Source of the DNA: CAZHTS01 sp964535315
Lineage (GTDB): Bacteria > Chloroflexota > Anaerolineae > Anaerolineales > Anaerolineaceae
Direction of reading: 5' to 3'
Length of the DNA: 17,850 nucleotides
Assembly: GCA_964535315.1 (NCBI GenBank)
Contig: CAZHTS010000091.1
Location: forward strand, 1 to 17,850
Shown here: in pieces, positions 1 through 6,657 of the stretch
Layout: each line of letters starts with the position of its first letter
Numbering within the stretch: the stretch's first letter is position 1
Notes under the pieces: model-generated
Databases searched by the model: none
What the model was told of the DNA's origin: nothing
Seen by the model: the letters and a program-made list of their open reading frames with translations, nothing else
Position numbers and translations under genes: made by a program

Positions 1-96
1 GCCTGCTCCCGCCCTCCACGACCGCCGGCCAACCCGCCGGCAGCGCAAAAACCGGCACACAACAGAACTGTAATTTTCCACAATGCGACTCGACGG

Positions 97-124
97 CTTA
101 CAATTGCACATCCCGCGGTATAAT
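97..124 (+). promoter_or_regulatory. Candidate sigma-70-type promoter for the mutase subunit-meaB-aspS run
   Basis: A perfect TATAAT lies at 119-124, and CTTACA (4 of 6 matches to TTGACA) lies at 97-102, 16 bp upstream. The start codon of the first gene follows 33 bp after the -10 box. The upstream stretch 1-96 shows no gene I can support. It may be the tail of an intergenic region or of a gene that ends before the window. The assignment is by consensus only. Confidence 0.55.
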
Positions 125-156
125 GAAAATGTTCAATCTTTTACCTGGAGAAGGAC

Positions 157-561
157 ATGGAGCGAAAGATTCGCGTCTTGATGGCTAAACCTGGATTGGA
201 TGGTCATGATCGGGGTGCGAAGTTGGTGGCGCGTGCACTGCGCGACGCCGGGATGGAGGTAATCTACACCGGCCTGCGCCAGACCCCCGAAATGATTGCC
301 GAAGCCGCCCTGCAGGAAGATGTGGACGTGGTGGGGATGTCGATCCTCTCCGGCGCCCACATGACGCTGGTGCCGCGCGTGCTGGACCTGATGCGCGCCA
401 ACGGGCAGGACAACGTGCACGTCTTTGTCGGCGGGATCATTCCCGAAGAAGACGTATCCAGGCTGGTCGAGCTGGGCGTCAATGCCGTTTATGGGCCTGG
501 GGCAGCCACCACTCAGATCGCAGCGGACGTCAGGCGAGCTGTGCTGGGCGAGGCCGCCTGA
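157..561 (+). CDS. Methylmalonyl-CoA mutase, small cobalamin-binding subunit
   Basis: This 134-residue protein is a stand-alone B12-binding domain of the methylmalonyl-CoA mutase type, the part that carries adenosylcobalamin for the interconversion of methylmalonyl-CoA and succinyl-CoA. The signature D-x-H-x-x-G appears as D15-G-H17-D-R-G20, where H17 should be the lower axial cobalt ligand. The other two cofactor signatures are S62-I-L64 and the G92-G93 pair. The length matches the small subunit of split mutases, as in archaea and some bacteria, rather than the fused enzyme of about 700 residues. The start at 157 has GGAGAAGG just upstream. MeaB follows 10 bp after the stop, which supports the mutase assignment over other B12-dependent mutases. 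The large catalytic subunit is not in the window. Confidence 0.9.
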   Translation: MERKIRVLMAKPGLDGHDRGAKLVARALRDAGMEVIYTGLRQTPEMIAEAALQEDVDVVGMSILSGAHMTLVPRVLDLMRANGQDNVHVFVGGIIPEEDVSRLVELGVNAVYGPGAATTQIAADVRRAVLGEAA

Positions 562-571
562 GTACAGCCCC

Positions 572-1609
572 ATGACGTTGGCCGAAGCCGTACTGGCAGG
601 CAACCGTCTGGCGCTGGCCCGCCTGCTGACCCAGGTGGAAAATGACAGCGTCGAGGGACGCGCCGATCGCGACGAACTGTTCCCTCATACCGGCCGCGCC
701 CATCTGATCGGGGTTACCGGCGCGCCCGGTACGGGCAAGTCTTCGCTGGTCAACCGGCTGGCGCTCGCCTTCCGCCGCCCTGACGACGGACGCGCCCCGC
801 GCCGGGTGGCGATCGTGGCGGTCGACCCTACCAGCCCGTTTAGCGGCGGAGCGGTGCTGGGCGATCGGGTGCGCATGCGCGACCTGAGCGGCGATCCCGG
901 TGTGTTCATCCGCTCGATGGCTTCGCGCGGCACGTTGGGCGGCCTGGCGCGTTCGACGGCGGCCGTCGTCCAGGTGTTGGATGCCGCCGGGTTTGAAATC
1001 ATCTTGATTGAGACGGTGGGGGCCGGACAGTCGGAGGTGGACATCGCCCGCCTGGCGCACACCACCCTGGTGGTGGAGGCCCCGGGGATGGGCGATGATA
1101 TCCAGGCCATCAAGGCCGGCATCCTGGAGATCGCCGACGTACTGGTGATCAACAAGGCCGACCGTCCCGGCGTGGAAAACACCGAGCGCGCCCTGCGCGC
1201 CATGCTGGAGATGGCCAACCCCGCTCACCCTCACGACGACTCTCCTGTTGGCTGGCTGCCGCCTGTGTTGCGCACGGTGGCCACCGAGGGCGCGGGCATT
1301 CAGGCCGTGGCGCAGGCCATCGATGAGCACGGCGAATACCTGCGGCGCAGCGGCGAATGGCGCTGCCGCGAACAGGCGCGCCTGCAAAATGAATTGCACT
1401 TGTTGCTGCAAAGCACACTGGTGGCCCACTGGCGGGCGCGCGTGGCTGAGTCTGTTTACCAGCGCGCCCTGCAGGGCCTGGTGGAGCGCAGGCTCTCACC
1501 CAACGAGGCCGTCGCCCGCCTGATCGCCATTGCCGAAGAGGGCATCGCCAGAGAAGAACAGGAAGCCGCCCTGCTGCGCCACTGGGCGCCCCCGGAGGTT
1601 TACGAGTAA
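572..1609 (+). CDS. meaB: Methylmalonyl-CoA mutase-associated GTPase MeaB (ArgK family)
   Basis: This 345-residue G3E-family GTPase protects methylmalonyl-CoA mutase and gates loading of adenosylcobalamin. The P-loop GVTGAPGTGKS is at residues 47-57. It is followed by AVDPTSPFSGGAVLGDR, the ETVGAGQSEVD segment typical of MeaB, and the guanine-specificity motif NKAD. The C-terminal helical part (EEGIAREEQEAALLRHW) fits the dimerisation arm of the family. The frame stays open upstream to 425, inside the preceding gene. I choose the ATG at 572 because it begins 10 bp after the upstream stop and gives a normal-length MeaB starting MTLAEAVLAGN. No good Shine-Dalgarno precedes it, so translational coupling to the mutase subunit is likely. 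Confidence 0.92.
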   Translation: MTLAEAVLAGNRLALARLLTQVENDSVEGRADRDELFPHTGRAHLIGVTGAPGTGKSSLVNRLALAFRRPDDGRAPRRVAIVAVDPTSPFSGGAVLGDRVRMRDLSGDPGVFIRSMASRGTLGGLARSTAAVVQVLDAAGFEIILIETVGAGQSEVDIARLAHTTLVVEAPGMGDDIQAIKAGILEIADVLVINKADRPGVENTERALRAMLEMANPAHPHDDSPVGWLPPVLRTVATEGAGIQAVAQAIDEHGEYLRRSGEWRCREQARLQNELHLLLQSTLVAHWRARVAESVYQRALQGLVERRLSPNEAVARLIAIAEEGIAREEQEAALLRHWAPPEVYE

Positions 1610-1630
1610 CCCCGCTGTTTAGGAGAAAGA

Positions 1631-2950
1631 ATGGAACGTACCCTGATTGCTAACCTGCGACAACACATCGGTCAGACCGTGCGCATTCAAGGCTGGTTGC
1701 AGACCCTGCGCGACCAGAAGAAGATGCAGTTCCTGGTCGTACGTGACCGCAGCGGCGCGGTGCAGGTGGCCTTTGAAAAAGCAGCCGGCGCCGAACTGGC
1801 CCAGCGCATCTCGGCCCTGACGGCCGAAAGCGCCATCGCCGTCACCGGCGTGGTGGTGGATAACCCAATCGTCAAACTGGGCGGGCTGGAAATCCAGCTC
1901 AGCGGGCTCGACGTGGAAAACCTGGCGGTCTCGCCGCTGCCGTTGGACCCGTTTGCGGTCGAACAACCGGCGTTGGATTATCGCATGGACTGGCGTTACC
2001 TCGATCTGCGCCGGCCCGAGAACCTGCTGTTGTTCCGTGTGCAGACCACCATCGAAGCCGCGCTGCGTGAATACTGGTTGCAAAATGATTTTATCGAGAT
2101 CAATTCGCCCAAGCTGATGGGCAGCCCATCGGAAAGCGGCGCCGAACTGTTTGAGGTGCCTTATTTCGAGCGCAAGGCTTACCTGGCCCAATCGCCGCAG
2201 TTCTACAAGCAGATGGCCATGGCCGCCGGCTTTGAGCGCGTGTTCGAAATCGGGCCGGTGTTCCGCGCCGATCCCTCGTTCACCTCGCGCCACATGACCG
2301 AGTTCACCAGCATCGATATGGAAATGTCGTGGGTCGAGTCGCACGAAGACGTGATGGCCTTCGAAGAGCGTATGCTGCAATACGTTTACCGGCGGGTCAA
2401 AGATGCACACGGCGAGCAGATCAGGCAGTTATTCGGCTTCGATTTGCAGGTGCCCGTGGTGCCTTTCCCGCGCATTCCGATGAGCGAAGCGGTGCAAATT
2501 CTCAAGCAACGCAATTACACCCTGCCGCCCGACAAGAAGGGCGATATCGACCCCGGCGGCGAGCGCGAATTGGGCGCCTACGTCAAGGAAAAATATAACC
2601 ACGATTTTGTCTTCCTGACCGATTGGCCGATCGGCGTACGCCCCTTCTATCATATGCGCCACCCCGCTGACCCCAACCTGACGCTCAGCTTCGACCTGAT
2701 TGCCTGCGGCCTGGAGATCACCACCGGGGCGCAGCGCGAGCATCGCTACGATGTGCTGGCCCAACAGGCGTTGGAAAAAGGGCTGCATCTCGAACCGATC
2801 CAGTTCTACCTGGATTTCTTCAAGCACGGCTGCCCCAGCCACGGTGGTCTGGCCATCGGCCTCTCCCGTCTGGTGATGATCCTGCTTGGCTTGAACAACA
2901 TCCGCGAGGTAGTTTACCTGTTCCGTGGTCCGACCCGCCTGCAACCTTGA
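1631..2950 (+). CDS. aspS: Aspartate--tRNA ligase, archaeal/eukaryotic type (possibly non-discriminating, Asp/Asn)
   Basis: This class IIb synthetase of 439 residues charges tRNA with aspartate. An N-terminal OB-fold anticodon-binding domain (about 1-105, with GWLQTLRDQ near 21-29) precedes the catalytic domain. Motif 2 is FRADPSFTSRHMTEF (211-225) and motif 3 begins at GGLAIGLSRL (405-414). The ending RGPTRLQP is AspRS-like; AsnRS usually has a PRTPG-type end. At about 440 residues it lacks the GAD insertion of the common bacterial AspRS (about 590), so it belongs to the archaeal-type branch. In bacteria this branch often makes Asp-tRNA(Asn) for later amidation by GatCAB. A clear AGGAG at 1621-1625 sets the start. 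It follows meaB by 21 bp and is probably co-transcribed. AsnRS is the main alternative. Confidence 0.88.
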   Translation: MERTLIANLRQHIGQTVRIQGWLQTLRDQKKMQFLVVRDRSGAVQVAFEKAAGAELAQRISALTAESAIAVTGVVVDNPIVKLGGLEIQLSGLDVENLAVSPLPLDPFAVEQPALDYRMDWRYLDLRRPENLLLFRVQTTIEAALREYWLQNDFIEINSPKLMGSPSESGAELFEVPYFERKAYLAQSPQFYKQMAMAAGFERVFEIGPVFRADPSFTSRHMTEFTSIDMEMSWVESHEDVMAFEERMLQYVYRRVKDAHGEQIRQLFGFDLQVPVVPFPRIPMSEAVQILKQRNYTLPPDKKGDIDPGGERELGAYVKEKYNHDFVFLTDWPIGVRPFYHMRHPADPNLTLSFDLIACGLEITTGAQREHRYDVLAQQALEKGLHLEPIQFYLDFFKHGCPSHGGLAIGLSRLVMILLGLNNIREVVYLFRGPTRLQP

Positions 2951-2964
2951 AGCAGGCTGCTTTT
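2950..2964 (+). terminator. Weak candidate terminator/attenuator after aspS
   Basis: Directly after the aspS stop, AAGCAGGCTGCTT is a near-perfect palindrome (arms AAGCA/TGCTT around GGC), continuing into a run of four T. The stem is only five pairs and the T run is short, so at best it reduces read-through from aspS into prs. Confidence 0.25.
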
Positions 2965-3018
2965 GGGATTATGTGTATCTATCAGAAATTAATGTAAAGA
3001 TTGCGAGGATAACACCGT

Positions 3019-4008
3019 ATGTATGTAGCTCGTCAGCGCCATGACCAGATGTATGGGGACATCAAGCTGTACGCGGGTACGGCCAGCCCCGAACTGGCGG
3101 GAAAAATCGCTGATTACCTGGGGCTGCCCCTGTGCGGCCGCGACATCATCAGTTTTCCCAACGAAAACCTGTTCGTCAAACTGCACAGCAGCGTACGCGG
3201 CCAGGATTGTTATGTCATCCAGACCACGTCAGCGCCGGTTCACCGCAACCTGATGGAGATGCTCATCCTGATCCAGACCCTGCGCCTGGATTCGGCGGCG
3301 CGCATCACCGCTGTGATCCCCTACCTGTGTTACGCCCGCTCGGATAAGAAGGACCAGCCGCGCGTGCCGATCACGGCCCGCCTGGTGGCCGACATGATCG
3401 AAACCGCCGGCGCCGACCGTTACATCACCATGGATTTGCACGCCGGTCAGATGCAGGGTTTCTTCTCCATCTCGGGTGACGTGCTCAGCGCCTTCTATAC
3501 CCTGATCGAGTACCTGAACACGCTGCGCTCGCAGATGCATGCCCCGGTCGTGGTCACTGCCGACCTGGGGTTTGCCAAGAAGGGGCGCAATTTTGCCGCC
3601 GGGATCGGCGCGCCGATGGCCTTTATCGAGAAGCGCCGCCTGGGGAACGACGCCAAGGCCGAGGCGCTGACCATCATCGGCGACGTGTACGATCACGATG
3701 TGGTGCTGGTCGACGACGAAGTCGACACCGGCGGTTCGATGGTGCAGGCCGTCAACCTGCTCAAAGATCACGGCGCCCGGGATGTGTACATGGTCTTCGT
3801 CCACCCCGTGCTTTCGGCCACCGCCGCCGAGCGCATGGGGGCGCTGCCGGTGCGCGAGTTTATCACCACCGACACCATCCCCATTTCGGTCGAAAAACGC
3901 GCTTACTTTGGCAACCGTCTGCGCGTACTTTCGATCGCCCCGCTGTTGGGCGAGGTCATCCGCCGCGCCAATCAAGGGCGCAGTGTAGGTGAGATGTTCA
4001 ACGAGTAA
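3019..4008 (+). CDS. prs: Ribose-phosphate pyrophosphokinase (PRPP synthetase)
   Basis: This 329-residue protein makes PRPP from ribose 5-phosphate and ATP for purine, pyrimidine, histidine and NAD synthesis. The family core is clear: VIQTTSAPVHRNLMEMLI, AVIPYLCYARSDKK (the flexible catalytic loop, usually YARQDRK), DLHAGQMQGFF (139-149), and the PRPP-binding loop VDDEVDTGGS (231-240). The substrate loop normally written PDxGG-x-RA reads ADLGFAKKGR here, so this is a divergent branch, but the key DD and TGG residues are kept. GAGG at 3005-3008 supports the ATG at 3019. An in-frame ATG at 3049 (MYGDIKLYAG) is closer to the usual N-terminus but has no ribosome binding site. mutM begins 3 bp after the stop. 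Confidence 0.92.
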   Translation: MYVARQRHDQMYGDIKLYAGTASPELAGKIADYLGLPLCGRDIISFPNENLFVKLHSSVRGQDCYVIQTTSAPVHRNLMEMLILIQTLRLDSAARITAVIPYLCYARSDKKDQPRVPITARLVADMIETAGADRYITMDLHAGQMQGFFSISGDVLSAFYTLIEYLNTLRSQMHAPVVVTADLGFAKKGRNFAAGIGAPMAFIEKRRLGNDAKAEALTIIGDVYDHDVVLVDDEVDTGGSMVQAVNLLKDHGARDVYMVFVHPVLSATAAERMGALPVREFITTDTIPISVEKRAYFGNRLRVLSIAPLLGEVIRRANQGRSVGEMFNE

Positions 4009-4011
4009 CCC

Positions 4012-4845
4012 ATGCCCGAACTGCCCGAGGTCGAAACCATTGCCCGATCGCTGCGCCAGCCGGCTGGCACAGCGGTGGGGCAGCGTCGGGCAGCCGGGTT
4101 ACCCGGTCGCATTCTGACGGGGGCGGCGCTGACCTGGGGGCGCACGCTGGCCGAACCTGGGGCAGAAGAATTGAGCCCGCGTCTGGCCGGTCAGAGCGTC
4201 CAGCAGGTCGGCCGGCGGGGAAAATTCCTGGTGGTGACGCTCAGCCAGGACACGCTGCTCATCCACCTGCGCATGAGCGGCGACCTGCGGCTGGAAAACA
4301 ACGACGGTGCATTGCAAATCCACGATCGCCTGGCGCTGCATTTTGCCGATGGCGACCGTCTGGTTTTTAACGACCCGCGCAAATTTGGCCGCGCCTGGCT
4401 GCTTGCCGACCCGCTGCCGGTGTTGGGCAAACTGGGCCCCGAGCCGCTGGAGGCCAGTTTCGACGCCGCCCAACTCTACCAGCGCCTGCGGGCGCGGCAT
4501 CGCCGGCTCAAACCCCTGCTGCTCGACCAGACCTTCCTGGCCGGATTGGGAAACATCTATACCGACGAAGCGTTGAACCTGGCGCGTCTGCATCCGCTGC
4601 GTCTGTCGGACGACGTTTCTGCTGAGGCAGCGGGGCGATTGTGGTTGGCCATTCGTACCGTATTAGAAGAGGGAATTCGCCGCAACGGCGCCAGTATCGA
4701 CTGGGTGTACCGCGGCGGTAGTTTTCAGAATACGTTTCGTGTTTACCAACGCACGGGGCAGCCCTGCCCCGGCTGTGGTTCGGTCGTCGTACGCACCCTG
4801 GTTGGGCAGCGCGGCACCCATTACTGTCCGGTCTGTCAGGAGTAG
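4012..4845 (+). CDS. mutM: Formamidopyrimidine-DNA glycosylase (Fpg/MutM)
   Basis: This bifunctional DNA glycosylase/AP lyase removes 8-oxoguanine and ring-opened purines. The N-terminus MPELPEVETI gives the catalytic proline (exposed after Met removal) and the catalytic glutamate. RRGKFLVV holds the conserved beta-elimination lysine, and GLGNIYTDEAL is the helix-two-turn-helix signature. The C-terminal zinc finger has C252, C255, C272 and C275 with the conserved GQRGTHYCP. At 277 residues it matches the family. An extra segment of roughly 13 residues after SLR (QPAGTAVGQRRAA) lengthens the N-terminal region. The start lies 3 bp after the prs stop, so the two genes are probably one transcript. 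The ribosome binding site of the next gene overlaps the end of mutM. Confidence 0.95.
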   Translation: MPELPEVETIARSLRQPAGTAVGQRRAAGLPGRILTGAALTWGRTLAEPGAEELSPRLAGQSVQQVGRRGKFLVVTLSQDTLLIHLRMSGDLRLENNDGALQIHDRLALHFADGDRLVFNDPRKFGRAWLLADPLPVLGKLGPEPLEASFDAAQLYQRLRARHRRLKPLLLDQTFLAGLGNIYTDEALNLARLHPLRLSDDVSAEAAGRLWLAIRTVLEEGIRRNGASIDWVYRGGSFQNTFRVYQRTGQPCPGCGSVVVRTLVGQRGTHYCPVCQE

Positions 4846-4849
4846 GCTT

Positions 4850-5584
4850 ATGTTTTCGAGCGGCTTTTTAATCATCCTCTTGATCTGCGCAGCCATCAGC
4901 TTTATCGTGGGGGCCCTGGTGGCGGTGCTATATTTTGAGCGCGAAAAGGCTGATGCAAAGCGAAAAGCCTTCGAACGCACCCTGCCCGCCGCCATCCGCA
5001 AGGGTGGACACGAGGCGGTGGCGCGCCTGTGGCGGGAGCGTTCCGGCGGGCGGCTGGTGATCGAAATGGACGAATCCGTCTACAATGAAGCCCGCGAACT
5101 GGGGCGCGGCGATCGCCAGATGCTGGAAAAGGCCGCCCTGGATTGGGTCGCCTGGCTGGGTATCCCCCTGCCCAGCGCGCCGGCGCCCAAACCGGCGCCC
5201 AAACCGGAAGTCAGCGCTGCCCCTGCCGTCGTGCCTGCCGTGTCCGCCGCTCCACTCACGCCGCCTCCGGCGGCCCAGCCCATCGCCACCGGCCCCAGCG
5301 CGGCCGCCGCTTCGCCCTCACAGCCGCTGCCCGCCAGTATCGACGGCAAAAAGCCGCCCAAAAGCATTGCGGCGCAGATCGATGAGGTGTTGCAGGAGAT
5401 GCTGGAAACCTCGCCGCTGCGCTCCCGCGGCATCCGCCTGATCGAGGAACCGGGGCATAAAGTGGTGGTGTGGGTTGGCCTGACCCGCTTTGACGGCGTC
5501 GAAGCCGTCGCCGATCCGGAGGTTAAGGCGTTCATCAAGTCGGCGGTGGCGCAGTGGGAACAGCGCAACGCCAGCATACGCTAA
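4850..5584 (+). CDS. Membrane-anchored protein with Pro/Ala-rich linker, unknown function
   Basis: I do not recognise the function. The 244-residue protein starts with a single hydrophobic segment (about 6-28: FLIILLICAAISFIVGALVAVLYF) and then a charged stretch EREKADAKRKAFER. This suggests an N-terminal signal anchor, with orientation uncertain. A charged domain covers about 35-105. A linker very rich in Pro and Ala spans about 107-168, including a repeated PAPK unit. A small C-terminal domain (about 170-240) contains alternating hydrophobic strands (GIRLIEE, KVVVWVGLTRFDG). AGGAG at 4838-4842, inside the last codons of mutM, sets the ATG at 4850. The longer open frame from 4739 lies inside mutM and is not used. 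Close spacing makes it the last gene of the prs-mutM run. Confidence 0.85.
   Translation: MFSSGFLIILLICAAISFIVGALVAVLYFEREKADAKRKAFERTLPAAIRKGGHEAVARLWRERSGGRLVIEMDESVYNEARELGRGDRQMLEKAALDWVAWLGIPLPSAPAPKPAPKPEVSAAPAVVPAVSAAPLTPPPAAQPIATGPSAAAASPSQPLPASIDGKKPPKSIAAQIDEVLQEMLETSPLRSRGIRLIEEPGHKVVVWVGLTRFDGVEAVADPEVKAFIKSAVAQWEQRNASIR
5180..5203 (+). repeat. Two tandem 12-bp repeats in the Pro/Ala linker
   Basis: CCGGCGCCCAAA occurs twice in a row at 5180-5191 and 5192-5203, encoding the PAPKPAPK part of the linker. It is a small in-frame tandem duplication, as is common in low-complexity linkers. Confidence 0.8.
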
Positions 5585-5595
5585 AACGCCGGATC

Positions 5596-6030
5596 TCACT
5601 CGCCCTGGGCCAGGATGGCCTGCAAGGTGTCTTCAAACCTGGCGCACTGGCCGGTCAGCGCCCGCGCAATCTGACCGAAGATGTTCTGGTCCAGCAGGCG
5701 CGCTTCCAGATTATACATACAGGAATAGACCAGCTTCTCTTCAATTCGTTCGATGCACCAGAACCCCAGGCGGTTGCGGGCGTTGATTTCCAGCAAGAGG
5801 GTGGACAGGAAATGGGGGATTTGTTCTTCGCGGTCAAAGCCGGCGGCGCTGGGCGCCGAAAATTCCAGCGTCTCGCCGTAGCGAATGGCGTACAGGGTCT
5901 GTTGTCGCCCGGAGGGCAGCGTCACGTTCACGACCGCATGATTGCCGTCGACCTCGCTTACCTGCCACTCCTGGGCGGCGCAATAGGCCAGGATACTTTC
6001 TTGAAAGAATGCTTCGGGGGAAGGAGACAT
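5596..6030 (-). CDS. Small YbjN/secretion-chaperone-like protein, function unknown
   Basis: This 144-residue soluble protein begins MSPSPEAFFQESILAYC. Its pattern of an alpha helix, paired strands (AVVNVTLPSGRQQTLYAIRYGETLEFSAPS), a helix with LLLEINARNRLGFWCIE, further strands (KLVYSCMYNL) and a final helix (FEDTLQAILAQ) resembles the YbjN/type III chaperone-like fold. That resemblance is by eye and gives no specific function. It converges on the membrane-protein gene with 11 bp between stops and no visible terminator. The ribosome binding site is weak. A TACAAT box on the minus strand (plus-strand positions 6081-6086) could be its -10 element. Confidence 0.7.
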   Translation of the reverse strand: MSPSPEAFFQESILAYCAAQEWQVSEVDGNHAVVNVTLPSGRQQTLYAIRYGETLEFSAPSAAGFDREEQIPHFLSTLLLEINARNRLGFWCIERIEEKLVYSCMYNLEARLLDQNIFGQIARALTGQCARFEDTLQAILAQGE

Positions 6031-6104
6031 TGGCGCTTTGTCACTTTCTTACAAAAACGACTATCTTCGTATTCATTGGTATTGTAGCATGAAAGCTCGT
6101 ATAA

Positions 6105-6119
6105 CTGCTATAATAGCAG
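6105..6119 (+). promoter_or_regulatory. -10 box inside a perfect 15-bp palindrome, candidate operator
   Basis: CTGCTATAATAGCAG is a perfect inverted repeat (seven-base arms around one central base) and contains TATAAT at 6109-6114, correctly placed to be the -10 box of the phosphoribosyltransferase gene at 6154. No good -35 lies at 16-18 bp; TTGTAG at 6082-6087 is 21 bp away. The palindrome may be a repressor site that blocks the promoter. It lies in the 123-bp divergent intergenic region shared with the minus-strand gene ending at 6030. Confidence 0.45.
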
Positions 6120-6153
6120 GTAGAAACGGTTGTGTAACGTAAGGAAGGCGTGC

Positions 6154-6657
6154 ATGCGACGTGAAATACTTACCTGGAATGACATCGACAAATTGGTCGA
6201 CCATCTCATCCCCCAGTTTGAAACCGAATTCGATTGTATGCTGATGATTACGCGCGGCGGCATTGTCCCGGGCGGCATGCTGGCCGAAGCGATGAACCTG
6301 GCCAGCATCCTGACCGCGGCGGTAGACTTTCCGGCGGAAATGGACAATGAAAAAGAAAAGGCGCGCCTGCTGGCCTGGCCCAAGTATCTGCAATTTCCCG
6401 AGAACGACCTGCTGCGCGGCCAGCGCATCTTAATCGTCGACGACGTCTGGGGTTCGGGCCGGACGATTACCGCGGTCAAGAACCGCGTCTCGGGTGCGGC
6501 CGGTATCCCTTCCACCTGTGTATTGCACTTCAACCCGTATCGCAATTTATTTGGCAACGTGCGGCCGGATTATTACGCCGCCGTTACCGACGCTTATATT
6601 GTCTACCCGTGGGAGATCAACCGCGGGCCAGAAGCGGTGCTGTTGCGCAATTTCTAG
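6154..6657 (+). CDS. Type I phosphoribosyltransferase (xanthine/hypoxanthine PRTase-like)
   Basis: This 167-residue protein contains the PRPP-binding motif ILIVDDVWGSGRT at 92-104 and an upstream MITRGGIVPGGMLAE loop, which resembles the Gpt/Hpt-like purine phosphoribosyltransferases. The likely reaction joins a free base, possibly xanthine, guanine or hypoxanthine, to PRPP, but the base cannot be told from sequence alone. Some proteins of this shape have regulatory roles. AAGGAAGG at 6141-6148 sets the ATG at 6154; the frame extends to a TTG at 6130, but that lies before the ribosome binding site. It appears to be transcribed alone. Its TAG stop overlaps the TAG stop of the opposing glycosyltransferase gene in a shared CTAG. 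Confidence 0.85.
   Translation: MRREILTWNDIDKLVDHLIPQFETEFDCMLMITRGGIVPGGMLAEAMNLASILTAAVDFPAEMDNEKEKARLLAWPKYLQFPENDLLRGQRILIVDDVWGSGRTITAVKNRVSGAAGIPSTCVLHFNPYRNLFGNVRPDYYAAVTDAYIVYPWEINRGPEAVLLRNF

Noticed and set aside
24..41. GCCGGC inverted repeat with six-base loop near the left edge
   Set aside because: It can form a hairpin, but there is no T run on either side in the right place, and GCCGGC is itself a palindrome common in GC-rich DNA.
425..571. Extended N-terminus for meaB starting at 425
   Set aside because: It would overlap the mutase subunit gene by 137 bp and add residues unlike MeaB. The ATG at 572 gives the expected length and spacing.
6654..6657. Overlapping convergent stops sharing CTAG
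   Set aside because: Striking but common in compact genomes; no terminator or other signal is attached to it.
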